DNA of 64,000 nucleotides, taken from Colletotrichum lupini. Taxonomy: Eukaryota; Ascomycota; Sordariomycetes; Glomerellales; Glomerellaceae. The DNA lies in contig NC_064678.1 of assembly GCF_023278565.1 (NCBI RefSeq), positions 372,001 through 436,000 on the forward strand, in the 5' to 3' direction. Both the position numbers and the translations under genes were made by a program. The notes under the pieces are model-generated. The model was given only the letters and a program-made list of their open reading frames with translations, was not told where the DNA came from and searched no databases. Shown in pieces: positions 50,841 to 60,654 of the stretch (position 1 is the first letter of the stretch; the number at the start of each line of letters is the position of its first letter).

Positions 50841-51045
50841 TATTAATATCCTTATTATAAGGTAGTTAGTTTGAACTATAGTTAACGAAGAGATTAATTA
50901 AACTATATAAATATCTGCGTAGTAAGTATAAAAAGGAGGTTCTAACCGTAGGTTAGGCTAGTTACGATAATCGTAAATAGGGCCCCTAATTAGCCCCTGC
51001 GCAGTCGGCTATATGCCGCGGTCGAATTAGACTTCTAATCCGACA
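50841..51045 (-). repeat. 5' LTR of retrotransposon copy 3
   Basis: A 205-bp terminal repeat with the same 3-bp insertion as its partner. It ends CCGACA at 51045, followed by target duplication ATAGG. The outer ~50 bp retain CA/TG dinucleotides (GCGCAGTCGG), and the inner end starts TATTAATATCC, heavily mutated. Confidence 0.93.
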
Positions 51046-51050
51046 ATAGG

Positions 51051-52456
51051 TCCGACGAGCTACTTAAAGCTTCCGAGGGTAAAACAAAAATGTAGTGGGA
51101 ATCGGCGGTTAGTGAGGTGACAAGTCTCAAGGAAAGCAACTCGACTGGAAAATAGAAAGTTAGAAGGAGGTATAGGCAACAGGAAAAAGTCCTCTGACCT
51201 AATCACCCACAGCGGGGTGAGGGTATCTAGACGGAGGAGGCCGGAAGGATGAGGAATTTCTTGGAAGACCAGTTCCGTGCCATGAACCCTGGGCCTTGTG
51301 AGAGAATCCGTGGCCAGGCATTGAAAAGGCATGATGCTTATTGCCTCGTCGTATGTTGTGTGTGGGCGTGGCTGAGAAGGCGAGTGCAGGGGATGCCTGT
51401 GCCTTCATTGTCTCTCCTTGGTAACATAAAGAGGTAAGACGGGAACCATCTTATGGCTCTCACAACAAAAGGAGAATAGAAGGAAGGTTCATTGTGACAG
51501 TTTTCAAAGGCGTGTCAGAACGTCGCTGTTCGAATCTCACTCGGCATACAAATAAAGGAGGCATGGGTCAAGAGTGATCATGTTGCTTTCAATCAGGTTT
51601 CAAGCTCCTTGTACCAGAGTGCAAAATATTGCCCATAGTTGAAGGGTGAATGAAAAGAAAGTATTCAAGCGAGAACTTGATCACCTTCACTTGTATCTCG
51701 AAAGCCTCATAGCTTACGATGAATGAGATCATAGATGGGGAATATCCCAAGCCTCACTTTCTCAGTCTTACACAAATGTTTGCTTGATCATCTCAACTGG
51801 GCGGATGTAATGTTAATTGCCTGGCATCCAATCAGCTTATCACATCAAAGGTGCGATGAAAGTAAAGTTGTGACGAAGTTGAAAAAGCAGTAAGGGTGTT
51901 GGCAAACAGCTATCCGGTCTGTTCAGATAAATTAGTACACATTCACTCCTAAGCTTTGGACGAAAGCTCAAATGTGATTCACTACAATGAGCCAAGTGAG
52001 GCATGTAGTGAGTATATGAGGCAGCTTATCATGCTGCGATGAGACTCATTTTTTACTTAACACCTCAAACCTAATTATGCAGGAAGAAGCGAGAAAGGCA
52101 GTCACCGGTGCTCTTGACTTTGTAGAGCACCTCGGTTTGCTTGGGTGGAAGGAGTCATCCCACAAACAGTCAAACACCAGGCAAGAAGCATCACCAGCAA
52201 ATATCCTGCGGGAAAGACAGAATTACGCAATTTCCTCAAGATTTTGTTCCTGATGTTGGGAAACCACCAGTAAAACAGACGAACTTCCATTTCCACGCCC
52301 CCTGGTGGTCGCCCAACATTGACATCCAGTCTTCAACATCATATCATCCATCCACACACTAGTCTCTAGACTCCCACCAGATTCCCCCCCAATAGCCGAC
52401 GGATACCCCAAGCATCTATATGCACGCGCCGAATACAGCCTTTTACCTATTCAGCC
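51051..52456. other. intergenic spacer after retrotransposon copy 3
   Basis: About 1.4 kb of normal composition without a recognisable gene. The right end should hold the promoter of the orphan gene. Short frames on both strands lack any domain or signal-peptide character. Confidence 0.5.
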
Positions 52457-53536
52457 ATGTTCTCGTCAACACTGCGTGCGATGCGAGTCAGGGATGCCCG
52501 GAAACAGGCCAAAATGTTCGAAAATGCATTTGAACGGGCGATGGAACTGGCCAGCCCTGAAGTGATAACCGAGTTTGCTGCCTCCAATCTGGAGGTGTCA
52601 TATGATTCCGACTGGGATCTGGAAGAGGGTGCAGAAGAGAACATGGAGTTTTGGGATGATCCACCAGTACGCGAATCCGAAAACGGTTCGAAAAGCGGGA
52701 AAGGGAAAGAACCGGAGGAACGTCTGCCATTCGTCTATCAGCCACCTCATGAGAATGATCCCGCGGACCAGCGTTCAGATATCAACACTCTCCTATGGTT
52801 ACTTGCTGCCACAGATGTCGAATCCGATCAAAGCAGACGCAATACACCAAGAACGGAACCCAGCAGCAGCTCAGACGTATCCATGGGTGATGCCGAGGAC
52901 CTTGAACAACGCGATACAGAGATGGCAGACATACAAGCCGAACCAGGGACTCAAAGTTGCAAGCGAGAGGGCATATCAGTTACAGACACATTGACCCTAG
53001 GCAACCCACTCGAGGCAGAAGCCGATATACCAATAAATGACGCACTGTCGGCAACGAGTCAAGGAGATTCTGGAAAGAGATTTCCCCCAGGAGTTTATAT
53101 CGAACACGTGGAGAATGTTGAGAATGATGGAGGCTTGGAGCGGAAAGAAGACGACGGATCGCTTGAAGCGGCACAGCTCGAGAGTTCATCCGAATCTGCC
53201 ATGGCACAAAATGATGATAAACAGCAAGTGGAGTGCCCCAGCATGGAGAAGAGACCTTCCGCTATCTCGGTCGAGTTTTTGGAGGGCATCTGGCATCATT
53301 ATCACGAGCTGCAAGAGTTTTGCGAATGGGAAGAGGCGCACGAGTGGAATCGAAAGAACCTTCGCAAAATGCTCCGAGAACCCTTGAATGATAGTCGAGC
53401 CCGCCATCGACAGCGCTCTCCGATGCCATACCCCCGGTATGGACGATCGAGAAGCCCGTTGGGAGTCACCGTGATGACAGAGGGGGTTGAAGAAGACAGA
53501 CAGTCGGCGTACGCGGCAGAGAATATGAAGTGGTAG
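52457..53536 (+). CDS. acidic protein of unknown function
   Basis: A single intronless frame of 359 residues, not recognised. The N terminus (MFSSTLRAMRVRDARKQAKM) is basic and possibly helical. Residues about 30-80 are strongly acidic and contain ASNLEVSYDSDWDLEEGAEE. The middle is low-complexity Glu/Asp/Ser/Gln-rich. The C-terminal third has one better-ordered segment (SVEFLEGIWHHYHELQEFCE followed by WEEAHEWNRKNLRKML) and then an Arg/Ser-rich stretch (RARHRQRSPMPYPRYGRSRS). No signal peptide or membrane segment is seen. Length and consistent codon use support a real gene, but it could be lineage-specific. Its position next to the transposon block fits an orphan gene. Confidence 0.6.
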   Translation: MFSSTLRAMRVRDARKQAKMFENAFERAMELASPEVITEFAASNLEVSYDSDWDLEEGAEENMEFWDDPPVRESENGSKSGKGKEPEERLPFVYQPPHENDPADQRSDINTLLWLLAATDVESDQSRRNTPRTEPSSSSDVSMGDAEDLEQRDTEMADIQAEPGTQSCKREGISVTDTLTLGNPLEAEADIPINDALSATSQGDSGKRFPPGVYIEHVENVENDGGLERKEDDGSLEAAQLESSSESAMAQNDDKQQVECPSMEKRPSAISVEFLEGIWHHYHELQEFCEWEEAHEWNRKNLRKMLREPLNDSRARHRQRSPMPYPRYGRSRSPLGVTVMTEGVEEDRQSAYAAENMKW

Positions 53537-53837
53537 TGACATGGAGACTGAATGGCGCCTTGGAGTATCTAGTATAGCATGCTCGACGTTTTGGGGAGCT
53601 TTTCGGTATCGTTGGATATTGGCATCAGCGGGGCTTTCTGTCAGTAAGGTAGTAGAGGGACTGGGTGTAATAGCGAACATCACGGTTTTATGATTGCGTT
53701 AGACACACACTGGAAGTAGCGCCAAGCTTGGAAATTCATTTTGGTCCATTGACCCAACGTCTTGTGTTTGCAAATAAGGTACTGTACGTTGCGAGAGTAT
53801 TGTAACCCTTGAATGATGCTGAACGTGACCCTTACTC

Positions 53838-55678
53838 TCATTGAAGTTTCTCGCCGATGCTCCCGAAAACCGGCTTGGGCTCCGTCTCATCGCCATGTTT
53901 TTCAACGGAATTCTCTGAGTCGTTCCTGATAGACGTTCTAGAAAAAACTGGTGACTCATATTAGCCTTTTGCTAGACGTTCAGTTGCGGAAAACTTACGT
54001 GCATCCATCTCTTCAAGAGATTTCCCCTTAGTCTCCTTGATGAAGAACCAGACAAATACGACGAGTGCCCAATTGAAGATGCAAAACATCAAGAATGTCT
54101 TCCATCCAAGGTTCTGAACGGCGTGTGGCGTCGCTTGGGAGAAAACAAAGTTGAAGAGCCATTGTGTTGAAGTGCCGATGGCAATGCCAGCTTCGCGGAT
54201 TCGAGATGGGAAGATTTCACCCATGTAAACCTGGATCTCGGTCAGTGGCGTCCTTTGAAGGCGCAAGAATGTTTCAAACTTACCCATGGTGCTGGACCCC
54301 ATGAAATGTTGTACGACATGGCTTCGAGGTAGATCATCGTCATTGAGGCGATGGCTGTCGAGGTCAAACCCTGGTCTACGGATTTGGGCGGGTGGGTTGC
54401 GGTGAGGCAGGCGATAATGAGCATGTAAGTCCCCATCAGGAATGCTCCACCCAGCAGCGAACCGCGGCGTCCGATACGTTCGACGAGGAAAAGAAGATAG
54501 AAGAGACATGACACGACCTTGACCAGACCGAAGAAGCCTGTGATGAGGAGGTTATTCTGACCTGCACCTACGGCTGCGAACACTTGCGGGGCGTCTGCGG
54601 ATAATGTCAGTGTTTAGGAATTGGGAAACACGAGTATGGTTTCTTGGATCTTACAGTAGGCCAGAGACGTGTTGCCAGTGAGTTGAACACCTAGAAACTA
54701 TGTCAGCCCTGGTCAAAGGGGTGTATATTGCATGCTTTTTTGGATGGGTACCGATTTGTAGAGCAATGATGAGAAAAATGCGGTATTGGTTGACAGGCTG
54801 GATCAGCTCTCTCCATGTGAGTCCCTCTTTTTGGTTTCTCTCTTCTTCGATACTGGCAATAATTTCGGCAAACCTGCGGTCTCATCAGCATTCATGCTAC
54901 TCTTCATGAAATCGAACAGCTCACTCTTCTTGGACTTCGGGCGCATCACCACCCCGAACCCAAATCAGAGACTGCAGTGCTTCCTCTCTCCGTCCAGTCC
55001 TGGCCAGCCATCGTGTACTCTCCTTGCAAAGCAGCATGCCCAATCCGAGAATCGCCCCAGGAACGAGTTGCAAGCCGACAGGAATCTGCCACTGCCTCGT
55101 TGAAGACTTGACATGCTTGCTCACACCGTAATCAACAAAGTAGGACGTCATGACACCCATCGTGAAAAAGAACTGGAACATGCTGCCGAGCATTCCGCGG
55201 ATGCTCTTAGGGGCCATCTCTGCCGAGTACATGGGGATCACGACGGTGGCCATGCCTACGCCAACACCGCTGACGACTCGAGCGACATAGAAGGCGGCGA
55301 GGGAGTGAGTGTTGATTGTTTGAACGATTGCGCCGGCGCAGAATATTATTGAGGCGAGGATGATTGACCATCTTCGGCCGTATTTTGCGGTGAAGGGCCA
55401 GATGAAGAAGCATGAGAAGAAAGCTGTTGCTTAGACAGAATTAGCAGAGGCTCTCTGACCGTAGAGAATCTGAGAAGTGGCAGACCTCCTGCCTGTAGCA
55501 GACTTGTTGAGTTTGACCCGACGTTGGCTTTCTGGGACGGGCCATAACGAAAGTCCTCTTGGAAACCTTGGAAGGTGAGGATACCACCAATGATACCAGT
55601 GTCGTATGCAAACAAGAAAGACCCTACGCAGCACAAAGCTACGAGGTAGAATGCTCGAAATGTCCCTAGTTCCGACAT
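53838..55678 (-). CDS. MFS sugar/quinate-type transporter
   Basis: Seven exons (55678-55486, 55423-54925, 54873-54752, 54690-54655, 54594-54284, 54230-53999, 53947-53838) encode 500 residues with twelve predicted helices. Sugar-porter signatures are present: FAYDTGIIGGILTFQGF after helix 1, KYGRRWS in loop 2-3, ESTRWLARTGRREEA before the central loop, QLTGNTSLAYYAPQVF in helix 7, VERIGRRGSL, and WGPAPWVYMGEIFPSRIREA with KETKGKSLEEMDALF at the end. The last intron acceptor (53948) was chosen because it restores EEMDALF and an open tail ending FGSIGEKLQ; without splicing the frame would stop about eleven codons later. It is a plasma-membrane proton symporter or facilitator; the substrate (hexose, quinate or similar) is not determined. 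It is divergent from the sulfatase gene. Confidence 0.88.
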
Positions 55679-55983
55679 TGTCAATGGTGATTTGTGAAAG
55701 GTCAAGGCTCAATTGATTCACCAATCTGTCGTCGAGTGATTATGAACGACCACAGGCTGTCTTATGTACGGAGGCGTATCCTAGATGCTAAACAGCAAAC
55801 TCAAGACTCTGCATCTCCCGATTTAGATAGGAGTGGAAAAATACCATAGGAGAAAACAGCTCTAACCAGTTTGTCGTCGCCGGCTCAGCACGCAATTCTA
55901 GAGTGCCCAATAGCTGACTATCGCAGCATCAAACAGACAAACTCCTCGAGCCATTTCCAGAGTGCTTCCAGCACGCCATACGG

Positions 55984-56005
55984 CCCCTGCTCCCAAGAGC
56001 AGGGG
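55984..56005. repeat. perfect 9-bp inverted repeat (hairpin)
   Basis: CCCCTGCTC and GAGCAGGGG are separated by CCAA. It includes a CCCCT/AGGGG motif on each arm; CCCCT/AGGGG is the stress-response element bound by Msn2/4-type C2H2 regulators in yeast. Function here is inference. Confidence 0.7.
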
Positions 56006-56066
56006 TCAGCCATGGACAAACAGCAAGAGGCCCGTCGTTTCCTCTCTTCAATCGGAGTGTGGATGC

Positions 56067-56154
56067 CGGTAGTCGGCCGGGACGCTCAATCTGGGATGGC
56101 CTCAAGGCCGGATGAGTCTCCATTTGCCCGTTTGGGATGCCGGACCGACTACCG
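56067..56154. promoter_or_regulatory. inverted pair of CGG-N4-CGG sites (candidate zinc-cluster operator)
   Basis: CGGTAGTCGG at 56067-56076 and its exact reverse complement CCGACTACCG at 56145-56154, 68 bp apart. Both are preceded by GGATGCCGG or overlap it. Each arm is a pair of CGG triplets spaced by four bases; CGG triplets are the classic half-sites of Zn2Cys6 regulators. A Zn2Cys6 gene lies 2.6 kb away. Binding is not demonstrated. Confidence 0.5.
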
Positions 56155-56526
56155 AAGCCTCCGGGAGAGCGCGTGGGGTAAGCTCCGGCGAGGTACAGGG
56201 GTGCCGGTCTTCCGTTCCTGTTGGTTTTCTGACAGATGCCTTTTGAAAATGCTTCGGCAGGGTAACATGCCATGTTCGATTCGCGTCATTATGTGTTCCA
56301 CATCACTTGAGCAGCTCAAGAGGTTCATTACCAATGGGTAAGATTATGGGACATAGCTTTGGAGGGGCTTTGCTGCAGGGTTGGAGCTATCCTAAGCTTT
56401 ATCGAATGCCCCTCCTTTCAGTCACTCGGTGTCATTTAAACCCTCCAAGCAACTGAAGACTTACCTGCTTCCTCCACCTTTCAATCCTCTCTCGCTGCCA
56501 ATCTGCTGTCATATAAGTATATCAAA

Positions 56527-58134
56527 ATGACGAACGTTAGGCCCAACATCCTCTTTATCATGGCTGATGACCATGCCTCCAAAGCCATCAGCGCTTACGG
56601 AGCTGGCATCAACCACACTCCAAATATTGACCGGCTCGCAGCGGAGGGAATGAAGTTCAACCACTGTTATGTCACCAACTCCATTTGCACTCCGTCCCGC
56701 GCTGCCATTCTCACGGGTACCCACAACCATGTCAACGGCGTCATGACGCTGAACGACAACATCAACAAGCACTTGCCAAACGTCGCGAAGCACATGCGTA
56801 CCGGCGGGTACAGGACGGCAATGGTCGGCAAGTGGCACTTGTGCGAAGGCAGACCACACGAGCCCACCGGCTTCGACTACTGGTCTGTCCTCCCCGGGCA
56901 GGGCGATTACTGGGACCCCGAGTTCATTGAGCCAGCGGGAGAAAAGGTTGAAGATGGCTACGTTACAGATATCATCACCGACAAGTGTCTCGACTGGATC
57001 TCCAAGACAAAAAACACCGACAAGCCCTTCTTCCTCATGTGCCACCACAAGGCTCCGCACCGCTCGTGGGAGTGCGACGAGAAGCACAAGGACCTATACA
57101 AAGACCCGATACGCGTTCCCGAGACATACGATGACGACTACAAGAACCGCGCAAAGGCTGCAAAGGTTGCAAAGATGCGTGTTGCAGGAGATATGACGTA
57201 CCAGGACCTGGGCCTTGTGCAGCCAGACGGTGGTAACAAGGTCGGCGAGCGTGTCGTTCAGGAGGCGGGCTCTGCGCAGCGCAAGATTCCTGTTGATGCC
57301 AAGAGACTGATCGATAAGGAAGATGGGACAGTGTTCACCTTTAAGAGCCAGGACGACCTTGCTCATTTCAAGTTCCAGAGGTACATGCAGCGATACCTGC
57401 GAACCATCCAGTCTGTCGACGACAATGTCGGGCGAATGCTTGACTACCTCGAAGAAAACGGGCTTGCGGAGAACACCATTGTGATCTACACCTCAGACCA
57501 GGGCTTCTTCCTTGGTGAGCACGGATGGTTCGACAAGCGATTCATGTACGAGGAATCTTTCCAGATGCCCTTCCTCATTCGATACCCGGCGGGAATTGCC
57601 AAAGGCTCTGTTTGCGACGACATCATCTGCAATGTCGATTTTGCGCCTACCTTTCTCGATTTCGCAAACCTTCATATCCCAAGCTACATGCAAGGCGAAT
57701 CTTTCCGGCAGTTACTGGAGGGGAACACACCAGCAGATTGGCAGCAGATTGCCTACCACCGGTACTGGATGCACAATGATATTATCCACCACGCCTATGC
57801 GCATTATGGCGTGAGAGACCAGCGATACAAACTCATCTACTGGTACAACGAGCCGTTAGAGGTTAGTGGCGCCAGGCCGGGCGGGGAGAGGGATAAGGAG
57901 TGGGAGTTGTTCGATTGCGAGAAGGATCCATTGGAGCTGTTCAATGTTTACCAGGACCCAGCTTACGCCGAGAAAGCGAAGCACATGACGAGATTGCTAG
58001 AGTTGAAGATGGAACAAATCGGCGATGAGCCAGTTCATCCCAGAGGTGTTGATACTGGCGGGTCAGTGAGTTTAGCAAGCAAATTGAAAGGCAGAACCAT
58101 AGATATGCTACTTCTTGTAAGTATGAGTGCTTGA
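56527..58134 (+). CDS. type I sulfatase, cytosolic
   Basis: A single frame of 535 residues starting MTNVRPNILFIMADDHASKA. Metal-binding Asp14-Asp15 and the formylglycine signature C-T-P-S-R-A at Cys54-Arg58 (within NSICTPSRAAILTG) are intact; AMVGKWHL supplies the conserved active-site Lys/His and YTSDQGFFLGEHGWFDK the second metal site. There is no signal peptide, so the enzyme should act inside the cell on a sulfate ester that has been imported. It could be an arylsulfatase-type or alkylsulfatase enzyme. The last ~27 residues after GDEPVHPRG are unlike a typical family end, and a strong GTAAGT donor at 58117 suggests that a spliced alternative C terminus is possible. It is divergent from the MFS transporter. 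Confidence 0.87.
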   Translation: MTNVRPNILFIMADDHASKAISAYGAGINHTPNIDRLAAEGMKFNHCYVTNSICTPSRAAILTGTHNHVNGVMTLNDNINKHLPNVAKHMRTGGYRTAMVGKWHLCEGRPHEPTGFDYWSVLPGQGDYWDPEFIEPAGEKVEDGYVTDIITDKCLDWISKTKNTDKPFFLMCHHKAPHRSWECDEKHKDLYKDPIRVPETYDDDYKNRAKAAKVAKMRVAGDMTYQDLGLVQPDGGNKVGERVVQEAGSAQRKIPVDAKRLIDKEDGTVFTFKSQDDLAHFKFQRYMQRYLRTIQSVDDNVGRMLDYLEENGLAENTIVIYTSDQGFFLGEHGWFDKRFMYEESFQMPFLIRYPAGIAKGSVCDDIICNVDFAPTFLDFANLHIPSYMQGESFRQLLEGNTPADWQQIAYHRYWMHNDIIHHAYAHYGVRDQRYKLIYWYNEPLEVSGARPGGERDKEWELFDCEKDPLELFNVYQDPAYAEKAKHMTRLLELKMEQIGDEPVHPRGVDTGGSVSLASKLKGRTIDMLLLVSMSA

Positions 58135-58769
58135 CTACGATGCCAGATCAGGGTCATATTTCGATGATAGTCTCTGGATATGCACGATCAAGACTTCAAT
58201 AGTTGTCGTATCGGATGACTTGAATCGAAAGTCAATTATTAGAACCTCGCAGTGGCATGTTGGAGAATCATGGTGGAGAGGTGGATTCGATCTCCCAGCA
58301 AGGGTTCGTGAAGTGAACAGGGATAAACCGCTCGCCAACTCCCATAATTGGCTCACCAAGGCCCATTCCTGGATGTCGTTACCCTATCCACTCCTCGCGT
58401 CATGGCAGTCTAGCTCGAGTAGGTAAAGTGTAGACTCCCTCCGCATTCATGTTTGCCCTCATGCAGAGAGATCCGGAGAATCATTCAAGAAACCCGGTTC
58501 CGAGGACGAGGAAACAGACTTCGAGTGAGAAGGCGGAATCCAAACCTTTCCTATCGTCCATCCATCCCCCGAAATCCATCCCGCCGGCTTGCTCAAACGA
58601 CTCCTCCGACATATCATGCTTGCTCAAGCTCCAGCTTCCATGGCATAGAATTATTATCAACTTCTATTGTAAAGTTACGGAACCGAACGACGCTGAGTTG
58701 CGGCAGGGCACTGCAACATGAGACGAGGTCGACAATGAAGTGCCAGGATGCCAAAGTTTCAACAACAAC
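58135..58769. other. spacer between sulfatase and regulator genes
   Basis: 635 bp in tandem orientation. It holds the sulfatase 3' region and the promoter/leader of the zinc-cluster regulator (CAACAACAAC just before its ATG). If the donor at 58117 is used, part of it could be a last sulfatase exon. No other gene is seen. Confidence 0.5.
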
Positions 58770-60654
58770 ATGATGGACTCTTTCGTTGGCTGCTTTCAAG
58801 CTGGCCCAAGCACGACGCGTCAGACTTGTTCTCAATGCCGGTGGCGCAAGGTCAGTCCGCTGGAATCGTACCGTTGGTCTGTGGCCGTGAATTGACCTGA
58901 ATCAGGTCAAGTGCGAAGGTGGCAGTGAACTGCGTTGCGGCACGTGTGCTCGTCTTGGGCTGGATTGTTCGCTTGCCGCCATCGAGGAAGTTGGACCAGA
59001 TTTTCACTTTGGCAAGCAACAACTGGTCTCCACCAAGCCGCGACGCCTCAGAGGCACCCGGGCGTGTAAAGCTTGTCGAGAAAAGAAAGTCCGCTGCTCC
59101 GGCACATCACCGCGATGCACAAACTGCGCGCGCCATGCTAGAGAGTGCACATACCCGACGCCGGCACGAAGTGCGAGGGCATCTTCCCCGCAGAGCACCT
59201 CTACCGAGGGAGACGAGTCCTGCGGAGTCGAAGTCGGCCAATTCCTCCCCGGCGCCGTGGAAAGCTTCTTCGAGAAGGTTTACCCTCTTCCATCCCACGC
59301 ATTTCTGCACCCCGAGACGACCAGGGAGCGTTGTCGAGAGGGGAGGATTGACTCAGCCCTGGCACACGCCATCTGTGCTTTGGCGACCCTTCACTGTGGT
59401 TCGGATCTTCAGACTCGCGACAGAGCTACGCCGTGGGTTCAGACGGCGGAACAAAAGATATGGCAGCACCTCGAGAGCCCTACCATACCGCGTTTGCAGG
59501 CCCTGCTGCTCGTGATTCACTATCAAATGGAGACTGGAAAGTTCCAGAGAGCGTTCATGCTGACGGCTACTGCAGCTAGGTTTGCAGCTGCGATGCGACT
59601 GAACCATGAGAGGCCTGATCTCGACTTTGTCGCGCAGGAAGTACGCCGTAGGATCATGTGGTCGCTGAAGATTACTGAAAGGTACTTTTCAGTTGGCTTG
59701 CCCGAATTTGAAGCTTGTCCTATCGAAACGATTTACCTGCAATACCCCTCAGATGAGAATGATTTCAGCAATGATGGAGATTGTGGTGATGGGGCCTCCT
59801 ATAGACTCTACGTGAGACTGGAAATAACTCGGAGGGACATTATGAAGTTGACAAGAGGAGTGACACTTTGCGACCAGCCTTTCTTGCCTTTGACGAAACT
59901 CATCGGCGACTTCGAAAGCGACCTGGGCGAGATCGGATCGCTGTTGCCAGACGGAACGAACTTTTCTATGGTCAATATCGGAGCCCTTGAAGGCGACCGA
60001 TGGCTGCGGAGACGGCTATTCATGCACATTTCATTCCACCAAGCCCATTGCGACCTGTACCGAATCCTGCTTTCAGGATATCCCGAAGCAGCACCTCGCG
60101 TGGTTCTCGAGGCAGTAGACATGGACTACATCACCATGGCAGAACAAAACTGCCTTAAACATGCCACCGCCATCATTCAGATCTTGACCAGCCTCAACCA
60201 ACACAGCACAGAACTTCTGCTTCTCGAATTCGACACGGCTATTTGCGCCTACCACGCCACGAGGCTCTTGCTTTTCATAGCCCGAGCACAAAGAACGCCG
60301 GGCTGTCCCTCACCAGAGTTTGCCTTGAGCCGCGCGGCTTTGTGTCTGGCTGCGCTTCAGCGTTTCTTTCCTTCCTCCGCACTGGTCAAGCCCATCATCG
60401 ACGATATGGAGCGACTTTCCCGGGGCCATGCACCTCAAGAAGCCGGGATAGGCGGGCTATCGTCGCCAGAGTTTCAAGAAGGAAGACGGAATCTAGAACA
60501 GCGACTTTCAGAGGTAGCAAAAGCGAGACAGAGGCTGGCAATTCACAGTCTGCTGAGACAAGCCGACTTTACCGACGAGGATGAGGGAGACGATTACTCT
60601 TCTTCCATGTCTGCGTCCGGGTTGTCCCCAATCATGATAAGGCGAACGCCCTAG
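58770..60654 (+). CDS. transcription factor with two tandem Zn2Cys6 clusters
   Basis: Two exons (58770-58850 and 58906-60654) encode 609 residues. The first zinc cluster uses Cys20, 23, 30, 38, 41 and 48 (CX2CX6CX7CX2CX6C), and the intron falls between its second and third cysteines. A second complete cluster uses Cys81, 84, 91, 98, 101 and 108 (TRACKACREKKVRC, then CTNCARHARECTYP), only 32 residues after the first. From about residue 145 (SFFEKVYPLPSHAFLHPETT) the protein resembles the fungal-specific transcription-factor domain, with ALAHAICALATLHC, LLVIHYQMETGKFQRAFML and MWSLKITERYFSVGLPEFEA. Zn2Cys6 proteins bind CGG-type half-sites in nuclear DNA. Two clusters in one polypeptide are unusual. 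It is near the sulfatase, which suggests but does not prove local regulation. Confidence 0.87.

Larger units (their letters stand above)
43623..51045 (-). mobile_element. RIP-degraded Ty1/copia LTR retrotransposon, copy 3
   Basis: A 7423-bp element with 205-bp LTRs (43623-43827 and 50841-51045) and a perfect 5-bp target duplication ATAGG (43618-43622 and 51046-51050). The polypurine tract (reverse complement of about 43832-43846) next to the left LTR shows it reads on the minus strand. The interior is AT-rich with CA/TG depleted, as in the other copies. A surviving minus-strand frame at 47045-46812 still resembles the segment before integrase in fungal copia polyproteins (ISFSLNKEIVTLGIIKIE then NTLFLLYLKNIDRLGI). 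RNase H lies near 43.95-44.35 kb, reverse transcriptase near 44.85-45.5 kb and integrase near 46.05-46.85 kb. No function is expected. Confidence 0.92.
55679..56526. promoter_or_regulatory. bidirectional promoter region, transporter/sulfatase
   Basis: 848 bp between two divergently transcribed start codons. It contains a perfect hairpin (55984-56005) and a 10-bp inverted pair of CGG-N4-CGG sites (56067-56076 and 56145-56154), both listed separately. CCGG-rich words are frequent between 56060 and 56160. A 156-codon frame crosses it but has no family features and overlaps these elements. Confidence 0.6.

Noticed and set aside
21720..51045. AT-rich blocks as centromere or mitochondrial DNA insertions
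   Set aside because: Each block is bounded by LTRs and target duplications, and decayed integrase, reverse transcriptase and RNase H can be read through the stops, so they are retrotransposons.
51500..51560. Possible tRNA from a TTCGAATC-like B box near 51530
   Set aside because: No A box, acceptor pairing or anticodon arm could be assembled around it.
55871..56341. 156-codon plus-strand frame upstream of the sulfatase
   Set aside because: No domain or signal peptide. It spans the hairpin and inverted CGG sites of a divergent promoter, and codon choice looks random.
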